Shown: positions 34,045-43,154 of the stretch, piece by piece
How the letters are laid out: every line of letters starts with the position of its first letter
Position numbering within the stretch: the first letter of the stretch is position 1
Translations under genes and position numbers: made by a program
Assembly: GCF_014192015.1 (NCBI RefSeq)
Contig: NZ_JACHXJ010000005.1
Span: 434,001 to 498,000 of the forward strand
Source: Paenibacillus rhizosphaerae
GTDB lineage: Bacteria > Bacillota > Bacilli > Paenibacillales > Paenibacillaceae
Direction: 5' to 3'
DNA length: 64,000 nt
The notes under the pieces: generated by a model
What the model was told of the DNA's origin: nothing
Databases searched by the model: none
The model's input: only the letters and a program-made list of their open reading frames with translations

Positions 34045-35925
34045 ATGTATAAAACCATTTCTTTGTGCATGATTGTTAAAAATGAAGAAGACTGTCTTAG
34101 AAAGTGTCTAGATAGTGTCAAAGATAAAGTGGATCAGATTGTAATTGTTGATACAGGTTCGACAGACGCAACTATTGATATAGCAAAAGAATATACTAAA
34201 GAAATTTATTGTTTCCAATGGAGTGACGATTTTGCAGCGGCTAGGAATGAGTCCTTGAAATATGCTAAGTCTGACTATATTCTGGTGCTTGATGCTGACG
34301 AGTATTTACCCTCTGATGCTGACTTAAAAGCAGAAATAAGTACGGGATTCGATTATTATTTTCTGAAAATTCACAATATTCTTTCTTATGGAAGAGCGAT
34401 AAACCATACAGCGGTGAGATTATTCGCAAACTATAGAGGCTTACTCTATCGCAATCGTCTCCATGAACACTTGAATACAATGGATGAAGGGGCTAATTAC
34501 ACTTGTACCTTTGGCTCTGTAGTGATAAATCATACCGGCTATACTGATGACATGATGAGTAACCGTGAGAAAGATAAAAGGAATTTACCTTTGATGATTC
34601 AAGAGGTCGAAGAAAACCCCACAGCCTATAACTTGTTTAACATGGGGAGAACGTACATGTCTATTGGAGAGTACGAAAAGGCAATTGAATATCTTAAAAA
34701 AGCGTACCCATTAAGTAAAGAACTAGTTATTGTTCCAGAACTGGTAAGTACATTAGGTTATTGTTTGAGCGAACAGAAAAGATATGACGAGGCACTAGAG
34801 ATTATTAATGAGGCAGTTACTATTTATTCCGACGTCACTGACTTACACTATTTGCAGGGTTCGATATTCATGGAAGCAGGATACACTAGAGATGCGATAG
34901 AGTCCTTCGAGGAATGTCTTAAACTTGGAGATCAAGGGGTAACAGTCACAGAAGGTAATGGAAGTTATATGGCTCATTATCGGTTAGCAGAGATTTATGA
35001 GAATAAGCTTCAACTTTCGAAGAGTTATGAACACATTATAGAGTCGATAAAAATAAAGAAAACATTTATGGGGGCAGTGAATAAATATTTTCAGATTGTT
35101 ACTAAAGCTAACATATCAGTAGAAGACGTGTATCAGAATATCGAAGTTATCTATAAGACTTCTAATATAGAGGAACTTAAGCTGCTTTTGGAAGTATTAT
35201 ACTCACTGAGGCATCCATTACTTAACAAATATTTAAAAGAATTTAATATTAGGGTAGAGGAAAATGTGTTGGCAGTTGGATCTCAGTATGATAGGCAATA
35301 CAATGAAGCAAAATCTTTATGGCTAGGTATGGAAAAAATCCCTGAGCAAAATGGTGAGGATGTTTTATTATTAGCGTTGTTGTTAAATGATATTGAACTT
35401 TTTCATAAAGCAAAACCTTTATTGAATTTAAGCAGTAAAGAAAGTGTGATCATTCATAATATTGTAGAAAATCATGATCTATGTGATGGTCAACTAAGTT
35501 CACTTTCAGAGAAACTCCTAGAAGGGACTATTAAACGGTTACTTGAGCTTCAAGAATATGAAGTTTTTGAACGTATGCTAAATTGTATTTGGAAGGGTTC
35601 CCTACAAGTGAAAGTCCAGGTATGTAGAATAGTCGCAGATTATGGCTTTAGTGAGGTTGCTATTGATTTATTGGTTAAGTTATTCGAAGCATATCCGAAT
35701 GATACAAGAGTGCTTAAACTGCTAGGGGACATTTGTATGAATTCAAATTATCTTCAAGATGCCCAACTTTTCTACAATAAACTTATGAAAATTTCGCCAG
35801 AATACAGTACCTATGAGAAATGTCACGATTTATTTATTAAACTTGGTGAGATAGAGGATGCTCGAAATATTAAAGAATTTATTATGCGTAATTTTCCAAA
35901 TTCCCTATGGGCTGTAAATTGTTGA
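34045..35925 (+). CDS. SunS-like family 2 glycosyltransferase with TPR repeats
   Basis: A cytoplasmic protein-modifying glycosyltransferase candidate. Residues 1-110 are a GT-A domain: ISLCMIVKNEEDCLRKCLDS, VDTGSTDATIDIAKEY, a DDFAAARNESL loop and the metal-binding DADEYLP. This arrangement is shared with SunS-type enzymes that glycosylate peptides. From about residue 190 TPR units follow (YNLFNMGRTYMSIGEYEKAI, GYCLSEQKRYDEALEIINEA, YLQGSIFMEAGYTRDAIESF), with more helical repeats to residue 626. TPR parts in such enzymes often bind the protein acceptor. Position immediately after hag makes flagellin the likely acceptor (inference). ATG 34045 follows GAGGGG. The gene is AT-rich like its neighbours. 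Confidence 0.85.
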   Translation: MYKTISLCMIVKNEEDCLRKCLDSVKDKVDQIVIVDTGSTDATIDIAKEYTKEIYCFQWSDDFAAARNESLKYAKSDYILVLDADEYLPSDADLKAEISTGFDYYFLKIHNILSYGRAINHTAVRLFANYRGLLYRNRLHEHLNTMDEGANYTCTFGSVVINHTGYTDDMMSNREKDKRNLPLMIQEVEENPTAYNLFNMGRTYMSIGEYEKAIEYLKKAYPLSKELVIVPELVSTLGYCLSEQKRYDEALEIINEAVTIYSDVTDLHYLQGSIFMEAGYTRDAIESFEECLKLGDQGVTVTEGNGSYMAHYRLAEIYENKLQLSKSYEHIIESIKIKKTFMGAVNKYFQIVTKANISVEDVYQNIEVIYKTSNIEELKLLLEVLYSLRHPLLNKYLKEFNIRVEENVLAVGSQYDRQYNEAKSLWLGMEKIPEQNGEDVLLLALLLNDIELFHKAKPLLNLSSKESVIIHNIVENHDLCDGQLSSLSEKLLEGTIKRLLELQEYEVFERMLNCIWKGSLQVKVQVCRIVADYGFSEVAIDLLVKLFEAYPNDTRVLKLLGDICMNSNYLQDAQLFYNKLMKISPEYSTYEKCHDLFIKLGEIEDARNIKEFIMRNFPNSLWAVNC

Positions 35926-35997
35926 ATACATGTACTTCCCTCGATGCGTTAATTTACATGGAACATTTATTTTTTCCTAAACAACGGAGGTAAGACT

Positions 35998-38900
35998 GTG
36001 AATAAATTAGAAAAGATAACCAATTGTATTAATAATAATGAAATACAAGATGCATACAATTTGTGCAAAGAATATGAGCAAGAGTATTTAAACAATGCTG
36101 ATTACTGGAATCTTAGAGGATTACTTTGTTTGAAATTGGGTGAATATGATACAGCTCACAAATGCCTCGAAAAGGCTTTAGCGATCAATAGAAAAAATGC
36201 CGATGCTTTATTTAATTACGCCGTCGCATCAGAACATTTGGGTTATCTTAGTGATTCTGCATTGTATTATGGTCTTACCTATCGCTATACCAACGATAGT
36301 CAGCTAAGAGAAGAATTATCTCAAATTTACAATCAAAACCAGGAAATTGCATTGAATCAGATTTATGAGACAGCCGCTTACGGTAATAGTAAAACTTTTA
36401 TTATCATGTCCTCCTGCGGTTGGGGGGATATTCAGCAAAGAATGCATCATATTTCAAAATCTTTGGTGAAATTTGGACACGAGGTAATCTTTATGGAACC
36501 TAGTGTTAACGCCAGTGTTACTGAAGGTGAAGATAATCTTACCGTTCATGATCTTACAAAGTATTCATTAGATAACATTAGAATGGAGAATGGTGTCAAT
36601 GTCCTGCAACCTATATCCGTCATTAAAGATAGAAACCTAATAAATAACTATGCTGATCTTGTTCAGAATATTTTGCATGCTTCGCTCCATGAAAAGCCTG
36701 TTATTATCACTTATATGCCTTATCAGGTAACTGTTTTAGAGCAAATAACCGGCGAGTTTTATCACATATATGATTGCGTCGATGATCATACAGACTTAGA
36801 ATATGCATTTTGGGGACACAAGAACGACGTGATATGGGAACATGCTTTAATGAACACTGCTGATTTTATTACTACAACTTCAACATCCTTATACCTACAA
36901 CGTACAGCAATCGAAAAAAGAAAAAATGTTCTTATTTCTAAGAATGCTGTTAATGAAGTGGATTTTATTTCTAAAAAAAGTGAAATACCAGAAGATATTC
37001 GTCATATCCCTGAGCCAAGGATAGTCTATATGGGTGCTTTATATGAATGGTTCGATACTGAACTGTTTTATGATGTAGTGAAAGCAAACCCAGATAAATC
37101 TTTTGTTATTATTGGGTTTGGTAAGGACATTTTATCAAATTCTCTGCCAAACCTTTATTTTATTGGAGCAAAAAAGCACAGTGAACTAAAAGAATATTTG
37201 TCTCATATGCAAGTGGGTATAATCCCCTTCAAATCGTACAGCGATATCATTATTAATTGTGATCCTATTAAGCATTATGAGTACATTGCATGCGGTTTAC
37301 CTGTAGTAACAACCTTTATACCTGATTCTGCAATAGATAAACCTTACACCTTCTTAGGTAAGGATTCTGATACTTTTTCTTCAGCGATTGATAAGGCTCT
37401 TGGTATAAAAATAGATAGTCATACAATCAGTAATTTTTTAGCTGAAAATAGTTGGAATTCTAGGGCTGCACTTCTATGCGGAATAGCAGATGGGAAAATC
37501 GGGTCCCTTAGACAAGAAGAAGAAATTGAAAAAATAGGACGTCAAATATCCCAATTATCTGAAAATTATTGTTCAGCTATTTTTAAAACAATGAGGGCAG
37601 TTTATTTAAATTTGATAGATAGTGAATCCTTTGAGGTCGAGGCAAGAAGCTCTTATCATATGGAGAATACATGTTATACTGAGAAGCAATATATTAGATC
37701 TCTGATTGTAAATAACAATTTATCTGAATTGCTAGAAGCAGTTCCTAATTTGAAATATGTTAGAGAAGAGTTGAAGAATGAAATTATTTATCGATTTGAA
37801 CAAACAGAGTACGAGTATATTTACCCGCTAACTTATTTACTAATAAATGATTATCCGACTTATTATAAATATTCTCGACTAATACAGGATACTGCTATAA
37901 AAAAATTATTTGATTTATATGTTCAATACATCATTGAAGTGGAAGTAGATAAAAATGAAATTATTAAAGTGATGAAATCGAGTAAGGGGTCACCTGTTAG
38001 TGAGTATTTAAGGGATAAATTTAGTATTTACGAATATGCACTTGGTGATGTTTTATCAGAAGAACAAAAGGATGAAATAGAATCCCTGATCAATGAATGG
38101 ATTGAAAAAGACAATCTGGACTCGGCAACGAAGCTAATTGAACAGCTTGAGGCAGCCTTTTCACCAGAGGACCCACTATTTATAAATATTTTAAAAACAC
38201 GCCTACTTATTAAGCAGGGGGGGACTAATGAAGCGCTAAAGTTTCTTCAGCTGGTTGATAGAACTATGCCCAACAAACGGGCTGGATTGTTACTTGCTGA
38301 GCTTCTGGATCAAATTGGGAGTAAGTTTAAAGCTTTAAAGCAATACTCTCGGTATGTAGAAAAAAGTGATCGGAATATTATAAAAAAAATGGAGTCACTT
38401 CTTGAAGAAAGCTCCGATGCAAAAATATCTTTGATAAGTACAACCAACTCTGGGTGTAATTCAATAGGCTTGTTACGAGGTATGCCCAATTATATTAGAG
38501 AAAGGTATGAGGTTAGATTATTTCAGGAACAAAGGTACGAGGATTATGATTCTTTTGTTAAAGAAAGCGATGTAGTGGTAACAACGCAAGCGAACTATCC
38601 TTTCAATCACAAACAGATAAATATTGAGTTGTGGCACGGGTTTCCACTTAAAGCAATGGCAAATATGGACCCAGGTGACTTAAGATCAGCGGAACAATTA
38701 AGGTCTTGGTGGGAGAAAGTCGATTATATTACTTCATATTCAGGAATGTTTAATACATTGTTTAATGCCTGTATAGGATTGGATATATCTAAATATCAAG
38801 TCACAGGTGCACCAAGGAATGATTTGTTGAGCAAGAACTACAGATCATGGTTTGCAAAGTTATTCGAGAGTAACTTGGATGGGCAAAATCTAATTATGTT

Positions 38901-39891
38901 TACGCCAACCTTCCGATCTTCCCAGTTTAATCCTACTCATAATGAAGGTGATCGAAACTGGGGAAATCTCTTTGGATTTGAAGAGTTTAATCAAGAGGAA
39001 TTCGAATCTTATTTGGAAGAAAAAAAAATCTACCTAATAGTCAAATTACATTGGGTAGAAGAAACCATAGTTAAAGAACAAATTGAAAATTTTAATAGCA
39101 ATAGAATTAAACTTTTAACAGAAGATGAAATTTGTGCGAGTGGGTTGGATCTTTATGAGCTTCTTAGCAGTATTGATCTGCTTATAACAGATTACTCCTC
39201 AATATACTTCGATTATTTATTGTTAGATCGTCCGGTTTTATTTGCTCCGGTAGATTTGAAAACTTACGAGAAAAAAAGAGGATTTTTGCTGGAGCCTTAT
39301 GAAACTTGGATACCTGGACCAAAAGTAACTAGTCAGAATCAGTTGCAAGTGGAACTTTCAAAATTATTATCGGATCGTGATTATTATCTTGCGGAACGAA
39401 ATTGGATTAAAAATATCATTCATACCCATACTGACTCTTGTTCAGCTGAGCGTGTCTGGGGATTGATAGACAATGAATTGAATCTTGATGCTGAGAGAAA
39501 ACTCGTTCATGAAATGAAATTGCACTTAAAGTTAGATGAAATTAAGGATCAGTTAATTATTTTTATGGAGAAAGCCCAATTGAAGCAATTTGATGATATG
39601 TTGAGTTTAAACAGGGAGTTAGTTGAGCAAAGTAGTGAACTGAACACAATTGCAGCCACATCTTATTACAGCCGAGGAGATTTAGAGACGGCGTTATATT
39701 ATTTACTTCAAGCATATTCTATTGATTCGAGCTATTTTGATGCTTTGTATAGCTTGGCAATAATCTATGAGCAGCTAGGCCAAGCTAATCAATCAGGGTT
39801 ATTTTACCAAAAAGCAGCTGCTGTATGTATGGATAAACAACTTAAGGAGGAACTTACCCTTAAAAGTAACATTTTAAATTTTACTAGTTGA
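35998..39891 (+). CDS. TPR - GT4-like - CDP-glycerol glycerophosphotransferase - TPR fusion protein
   Basis: A 1297-residue multidomain enzyme. TPR helices (residues about 1-120, NLRGLLCLKLGEYDTAHKCL) lead into a GT-B domain (about 133-500: FIIMSSCGWGDIQQRMHHI, IVYMGALYEWFD, FIGAKKHSELKEYLSHMQVG, YEYIACGLPVVT) resembling teichuronic-acid-type GT4 enzymes. A helical linker follows. A TagF-like domain (about 810-1150) has INIELWHGFPLKAM, MFTPTFRSS, VKLHWVEE and LITDYSSIYFDYLLLDRPVLF, including the two conserved His-containing motifs of CDP-glycerol glycerophosphotransferases. A last TPR pair lies at 1210-1290. There are no membrane segments or signal. GTG 35998 follows GGAGGT. With the TagD-like gene after it, it should transfer glycerol phosphate, perhaps onto a flagellin-bound sugar (inference). 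Confidence 0.85.
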   Translation: MNKLEKITNCINNNEIQDAYNLCKEYEQEYLNNADYWNLRGLLCLKLGEYDTAHKCLEKALAINRKNADALFNYAVASEHLGYLSDSALYYGLTYRYTNDSQLREELSQIYNQNQEIALNQIYETAAYGNSKTFIIMSSCGWGDIQQRMHHISKSLVKFGHEVIFMEPSVNASVTEGEDNLTVHDLTKYSLDNIRMENGVNVLQPISVIKDRNLINNYADLVQNILHASLHEKPVIITYMPYQVTVLEQITGEFYHIYDCVDDHTDLEYAFWGHKNDVIWEHALMNTADFITTTSTSLYLQRTAIEKRKNVLISKNAVNEVDFISKKSEIPEDIRHIPEPRIVYMGALYEWFDTELFYDVVKANPDKSFVIIGFGKDILSNSLPNLYFIGAKKHSELKEYLSHMQVGIIPFKSYSDIIINCDPIKHYEYIACGLPVVTTFIPDSAIDKPYTFLGKDSDTFSSAIDKALGIKIDSHTISNFLAENSWNSRAALLCGIADGKIGSLRQEEEIEKIGRQISQLSENYCSAIFKTMRAVYLNLIDSESFEVEARSSYHMENTCYTEKQYIRSLIVNNNLSELLEAVPNLKYVREELKNEIIYRFEQTEYEYIYPLTYLLINDYPTYYKYSRLIQDTAIKKLFDLYVQYIIEVEVDKNEIIKVMKSSKGSPVSEYLRDKFSIYEYALGDVLSEEQKDEIESLINEWIEKDNLDSATKLIEQLEAAFSPEDPLFINILKTRLLIKQGGTNEALKFLQLVDRTMPNKRAGLLLAELLDQIGSKFKALKQYSRYVEKSDRNIIKKMESLLEESSDAKISLISTTNSGCNSIGLLRGMPNYIRERYEVRLFQEQRYEDYDSFVKESDVVVTTQANYPFNHKQINIELWHGFPLKAMANMDPGDLRSAEQLRSWWEKVDYITSYSGMFNTLFNACIGLDISKYQVTGAPRNDLLSKNYRSWFAKLFESNLDGQNLIMFTPTFRSSQFNPTHNEGDRNWGNLFGFEEFNQEEFESYLEEKKIYLIVKLHWVEETIVKEQIENFNSNRIKLLTEDEICASGLDLYELLSSIDLLITDYSSIYFDYLLLDRPVLFAPVDLKTYEKKRGFLLEPYETWIPGPKVTSQNQLQVELSKLLSDRDYYLAERNWIKNIIHTHTDSCSAERVWGLIDNELNLDAERKLVHEMKLHLKLDEIKDQLIIFMEKAQLKQFDDMLSLNRELVEQSSELNTIAATSYYSRGDLETALYYLLQAYSIDSSYFDALYSLAIIYEQLGQANQSGLFYQKAAAVCMDKQLKEELTLKSNILNFTS

Positions 39892-39928
39892 TATTGTATG
39901 GAAGAATTATTCTCGAAAGGGTGGTACT

Positions 39929-40312
39929 TTGAGAAAAGTCATAACTTACGGAACATTTGATCTTCTCCATTATGGGCATATATTGTTATTGAAGCGAGCA
40001 AAGTCTCTCGGAGATCATTTAACTGTAGGTTTATCCACTGATTCCTTTAATGAATTAAAAGGAAAAAAGTCATTCCTATCATTTGAACAAAGAAAAAATT
40101 TGCTGGAGTCCATTAAATATATTGATAGAATTATTCCTGAAGAGAACTGGGAACAAAAATCGATGGATATTGTTAAATACGGTATTGATGTCTTTGTGAT
40201 AGGGGATGACTGGAAAGGTAAGTTTGATAATTTAAATTGTGAAGTAGTTTATTTCCCGCGTGCACCTGATATCTCCTCAAGCCAAATAAAAGAATTAATG
40301 GGAAACTTCTGA
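39929..40312 (+). CDS. tagD: Glycerol-3-phosphate cytidylyltransferase (TagD-like)
   Basis: Makes CDP-glycerol from CTP and glycerol-3-phosphate, the donor for TagF-type transferases. The 127-residue length is the usual one. The nucleotidyltransferase motifs are VITYGTFDLLHYGHILLLKRA (HxGH) and ISSSQIKELM at the C-terminus, where the classic enzyme has RTxGISTT; the Thr residues are replaced by Ser. VFVIGDDWKGKFD is the conserved substrate-contact segment. The start is TTG 39929 with AAGGGTGG about 6 nt upstream. It ends inside a terminator hairpin and closes the cassette. It could in principle also feed a wall teichoic acid, but its location argues for the upstream fusion enzyme. Confidence 0.88.
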   Translation: MRKVITYGTFDLLHYGHILLLKRAKSLGDHLTVGLSTDSFNELKGKKSFLSFEQRKNLLESIKYIDRIIPEENWEQKSMDIVKYGIDVFVIGDDWKGKFDNLNCEVVYFPRAPDISSSQIKELMGNF

Positions 40313-40332
40313 TTTCACTCAGAAGTTTTTTC
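40303..40332 (+). terminator. Terminator of the modification cassette
   Basis: AACTTCTGA (including the stop codon of the TagD-like gene) pairs with TCAGAAGTT, followed by T-rich sequence. Confidence 0.85.
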
Positions 40333-40383
40333 TTCAACTATATAACAAAGCTCTTATACTTTAATTCGTCTTATTTCACCTCT

Positions 40384-40410
40384 TCAATCCGCTCTAATTT
40401 TGACCGATAA
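40384..40410 (+). promoter_or_regulatory. Sigma-D-type promoter of flaG-fliD-fliS-fliT
   Basis: TCAA (40384-40387), 15-nt spacer, ACCGATAA (40403-40410), the same -10 octamer as at flgM. Confidence 0.65.
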
Positions 40411-40442
40411 ATATAATAAATAAAGCCATCGGAGGTTGTAAG

Positions 40443-40829
40443 ATGAATTTACAAATTTCACTTTCGACGAATACGGTGAGCGGCAATACAAACGGATTAA
40501 GTCAACCTAGTGATGCTGCCAATTTAAATAATGATCTAATACAATCAGTAAAGAGTAGAGTGGAATTAAATAAACTAGAGAAACAAGGTGTACGGGTCCC
40601 TCTTGGAGATGAACAACTGATTAAGGCCATAGATAGAGCTGTAAAGGCCCTTCAAGGACCGACAACAATTTTGGAAATGAGCGTACATGAGAAAACTAAT
40701 CAAATCATGGTCAAGGTACTTAACAAAGATACGGGAGAATTAATAAGGGAAATTCCACCTGAGAAAACTCTTGATCTCGTTGCAAAAATGATGGAAATAG
40801 CAGGAATACTGGTTGATCAGAAGGCTTAA
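40443..40829 (+). CDS. flaG: FlaG (YvyC) family flagellar protein
   Basis: 128 residues. A variable Ser/Asn-rich first third is followed by the conserved FlaG domain: LIKAIDRAVKALQGPTT, LEMSVHEKTNQIMVKVLN, and DTGELIREIPPEKTLDLVAKM near the C-terminus. In other bacteria FlaG affects filament length. It is first gene of the flaG-fliD-fliS-fliT unit. GGAGGT precedes ATG 40443 by about 6 nt. Confidence 0.92.
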   Translation: MNLQISLSTNTVSGNTNGLSQPSDAANLNNDLIQSVKSRVELNKLEKQGVRVPLGDEQLIKAIDRAVKALQGPTTILEMSVHEKTNQIMVKVLNKDTGELIREIPPEKTLDLVAKMMEIAGILVDQKA

Positions 40830-40847
40830 AGGAGGAATAATGTACGT

Positions 40848-42344
40848 ATGCGTATAAACGGATTTTCAGGTATGGATGTTGATAGTATGGTTAAGAGTTT
40901 GATGACTGCCCAGCGGGCACCTCTTGATAAGCTTAATCAGCAAAAGCAAATTTTAGAATGGACTAGAGATAGCTACCGTGAAATAAATAGTAAAATCATA
41001 GACTTCAATACAAATAAACTAAAAGAATTCAATAAATCGGGATCAATGAATACGCAGCTTTCTACTGTAACAGGTAATACTACAGCAGTAAAGGCCGAAG
41101 CTAGTGCAAATGCAACTGGATCGTCAATGTCAGTAGAAGTTACACAGCTAGCGAAGAAATCTTATCTACAGACTGGTCAAGGGTTGACAAAGGCTGGTAG
41201 TACGAAACCTGATGCAACTTTGAATACTACTCTAGAACAGCTCACTGATACTCCTGAAGAAACATATGAACTAAATATCAATGGAAAGAAGGTCACATTT
41301 CTTAAGACAGATACCATATCTGCAGTAATTGGAAGAATTAATTCTTCCGATGCAAAAGTAACGGCTTCTTTTGATGAGATTAGTGGGAAATTTTCAATAA
41401 CGGCTAGGGATTTTGGTGCAGCCAATAACATTAATATAACAGGAGAAACAGTCCCTCCAGCGGCAAATTCCTTCTTAAATCTTATCAAAGTTAATCCATC
41501 AACTGATGTCAAAACAGCTACGAATGCTGAAGTGAAAATAAGTTCCTCTGATGGTTCATCTAGAACCTATAATCCAGAGGGTAACTCCTTAACAGTTAAT
41601 GGGGTAGTTCTTACTTTAATGGAAACAACAACTGCTGGTAATCCGTCAGTTATCTCTACCCAATCAGACCCTAAAAAAGCGATAGATTCCATTAAAGCAT
41701 TTGTAGAAAGCTATAATGATCTTATTAGTACCTTAGCTACTAAAACAGGTGAGCAGAAATACCGGGATTTCCCTCCACTCACAAGTGATCAAAAAGCTAA
41801 CATGAAAGAGAATGAAATAACTGCATGGGAAGCAAAGGCAAAAAGTGGTCTCTTGAAAAATGATGATATTCTTTCATCAACGATTAGCTCGATGCGTGAG
41901 GTAATTACTAAAAAGTTAGGTCAGTTAAGCTCTATTGGTATAACTACAGGACAGTATTATGAAAATGGAAAGCTAAACATTGACGAAGAAAAATTAAAAG
42001 CAGCTTTAACGAGTGATCCAGATAAAGTAGTAAGCATTTTTCAAGGCGCTAAAGGAACAGCAGATTCGGGGATATTTAGTGACCTAAGTGAGAAAATGGG
42101 CGGTACTCTGGATAAATTGGTTAAAAAGGCGGGTACATCGAAGTTTAGTTCTGATGTTAACAGCTCCTATAAAGAAGAAAGTGTCATGGGAAAACAACTA
42201 AAGTATTATAATAAGCAGATTGCCGACCTTCAAAACAGACTAGAGGACATTGAGAATCGATATTACAAGCAATTTACAGCTATGGAACAAGCAATGACAA
42301 AGTATCAATCCCAATCCTCAAGTCTCTTTGGAACATCGAATTAA
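40848..42344 (+). CDS. fliD: FliD, flagellar filament cap
   Basis: The cap protein that folds flagellin onto the filament tip. The 498-residue protein begins MRINGFSGMDVDSMVKSLM (a FliD N-terminal marker) with APLDKLNQQKQILEWTRDSYREIN, contains the IDSIKAFVESYNDLISTL hinge, and ends in the coiled-coil MGKQLKYYNKQIADLQNRLE, with EQAMTKYQSQSSSLFGTSN. ATG 40848 lies 18 nt after flaG, with AAAGGAGG. AT-rich like the rest of the region. Confidence 0.95.
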   Translation: MRINGFSGMDVDSMVKSLMTAQRAPLDKLNQQKQILEWTRDSYREINSKIIDFNTNKLKEFNKSGSMNTQLSTVTGNTTAVKAEASANATGSSMSVEVTQLAKKSYLQTGQGLTKAGSTKPDATLNTTLEQLTDTPEETYELNINGKKVTFLKTDTISAVIGRINSSDAKVTASFDEISGKFSITARDFGAANNINITGETVPPAANSFLNLIKVNPSTDVKTATNAEVKISSSDGSSRTYNPEGNSLTVNGVVLTLMETTTAGNPSVISTQSDPKKAIDSIKAFVESYNDLISTLATKTGEQKYRDFPPLTSDQKANMKENEITAWEAKAKSGLLKNDDILSSTISSMREVITKKLGQLSSIGITTGQYYENGKLNIDEEKLKAALTSDPDKVVSIFQGAKGTADSGIFSDLSEKMGGTLDKLVKKAGTSKFSSDVNSSYKEESVMGKQLKYYNKQIADLQNRLEDIENRYYKQFTAMEQAMTKYQSQSSSLFGTSN

Positions 42345-42365
42345 TTTATGGAAGGGTGAGTAAAA

Positions 42366-42761
42366 ATGATTACATCTCCTTATGAAAAATATCGTCAGTC
42401 CTCTGTTCAAACATCTCCAAGTCAACTCCTGCTGATGTTATTTGATGGGGCAATCCGATTTACTCGTTCAGGAATAGAGGGATTGAATAAGAGGGATTTC
42501 CAAAAAGTAAATAATAGCTTGGGTAAAAGCCAGACTATCATATATGAACTCATAGCTACTTTAGATACATCTTATGAAGTTTCAAAAAGCCTTGCTGCTC
42601 TGTATGAGTATATAAACCATTTGCTAATCGAAGCAAATGTAAAGAAAAATGCGATACCTGCCGAAGAAGCTCTTGGTTACTTGACTGATCTTCGGGAAAC
42701 TTTCGCAGAAGCGGCAAAAATAACATCTGGAAGCTTGAATCGAGCGATTACTAATGGATAA
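42366..42761 (+). CDS. fliS: FliS, flagellin export chaperone
   Basis: Binds the C-terminal helices of flagellin in the cytoplasm to prevent early polymerisation. The 131-residue protein starts SPYEKYRQSSVQTSPSQLLL, with MLFDGAIRFTRSGIEGL (the conserved FliS helix), and IIYELIATLDTSYEVSKSLAALYEYINHLL. The end overlaps the next start by 8 nt, showing coupling with the FliT-like gene. Confidence 0.95.
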   Translation: MITSPYEKYRQSSVQTSPSQLLLMLFDGAIRFTRSGIEGLNKRDFQKVNNSLGKSQTIIYELIATLDTSYEVSKSLAALYEYINHLLIEANVKKNAIPAEEALGYLTDLRETFAEAAKITSGSLNRAITNG

Positions 42762-43089
42762 GTTGATATCTTTACTAGAGGCATTAACTGAATCGGTGGT
42801 AGGACGCCTTCAGGATATGACATCAGAAGAAATAGAGTTTTTTGTCGAGGAGCGTCAGCAGCTCATTCATGAAATCAACTACTTGAAAAAGGAAAATCCT
42901 TTTTCACAGACACAAGTTACTAGACTTAAAAATATATTACTGGCAGACTCAATAATTCTAGGTAGAATGGAGTTCCTTAAGAGTGAAGCAGCTAATTGGC
43001 TCCAAAATCGTGGGCAAGCCAAAATGCAACGTAACGCATATGAGGCGGTGTATTCTCCGGATAGTATAATCATGGACCGGAGGAAGTGA
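42754..43089 (+). CDS. fliT: FliT-like flagellar chaperone
   Basis: A 111-residue helical, charged protein following fliS, in the place of fliT (chaperone of FliD). Helices LISLLEALTESVVGRLQDMT and IEFFVEERQQLIHEINYLKK resemble the FliT four-helix layout; the C-terminus is basic and Asn/Gln-rich. Identification rests mainly on size, helix pattern and position. It overlaps fliS by 8 nt and is followed by a terminator, so it closes the late flagellar unit. Confidence 0.7.
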   Translation: MDKLISLLEALTESVVGRLQDMTSEEIEFFVEERQQLIHEINYLKKENPFSQTQVTRLKNILLADSIILGRMEFLKSEAANWLQNRGQAKMQRNAYEAVYSPDSIIMDRRK

Positions 43090-43122
43090 CACTTCTCATT
43101 TATTGAATACTGTTTGAGATCC

Positions 43123-43154
43123 AGAGACTAGAAAATTTTCCTAGTCTCTTTTTG
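43123..43154 (+). terminator. Terminator closing the flagellar locus
   Basis: AGAGACTAG and CTAGTCTCT, nine perfect pairs across a nine-base loop, then T5. Confidence 0.9.
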
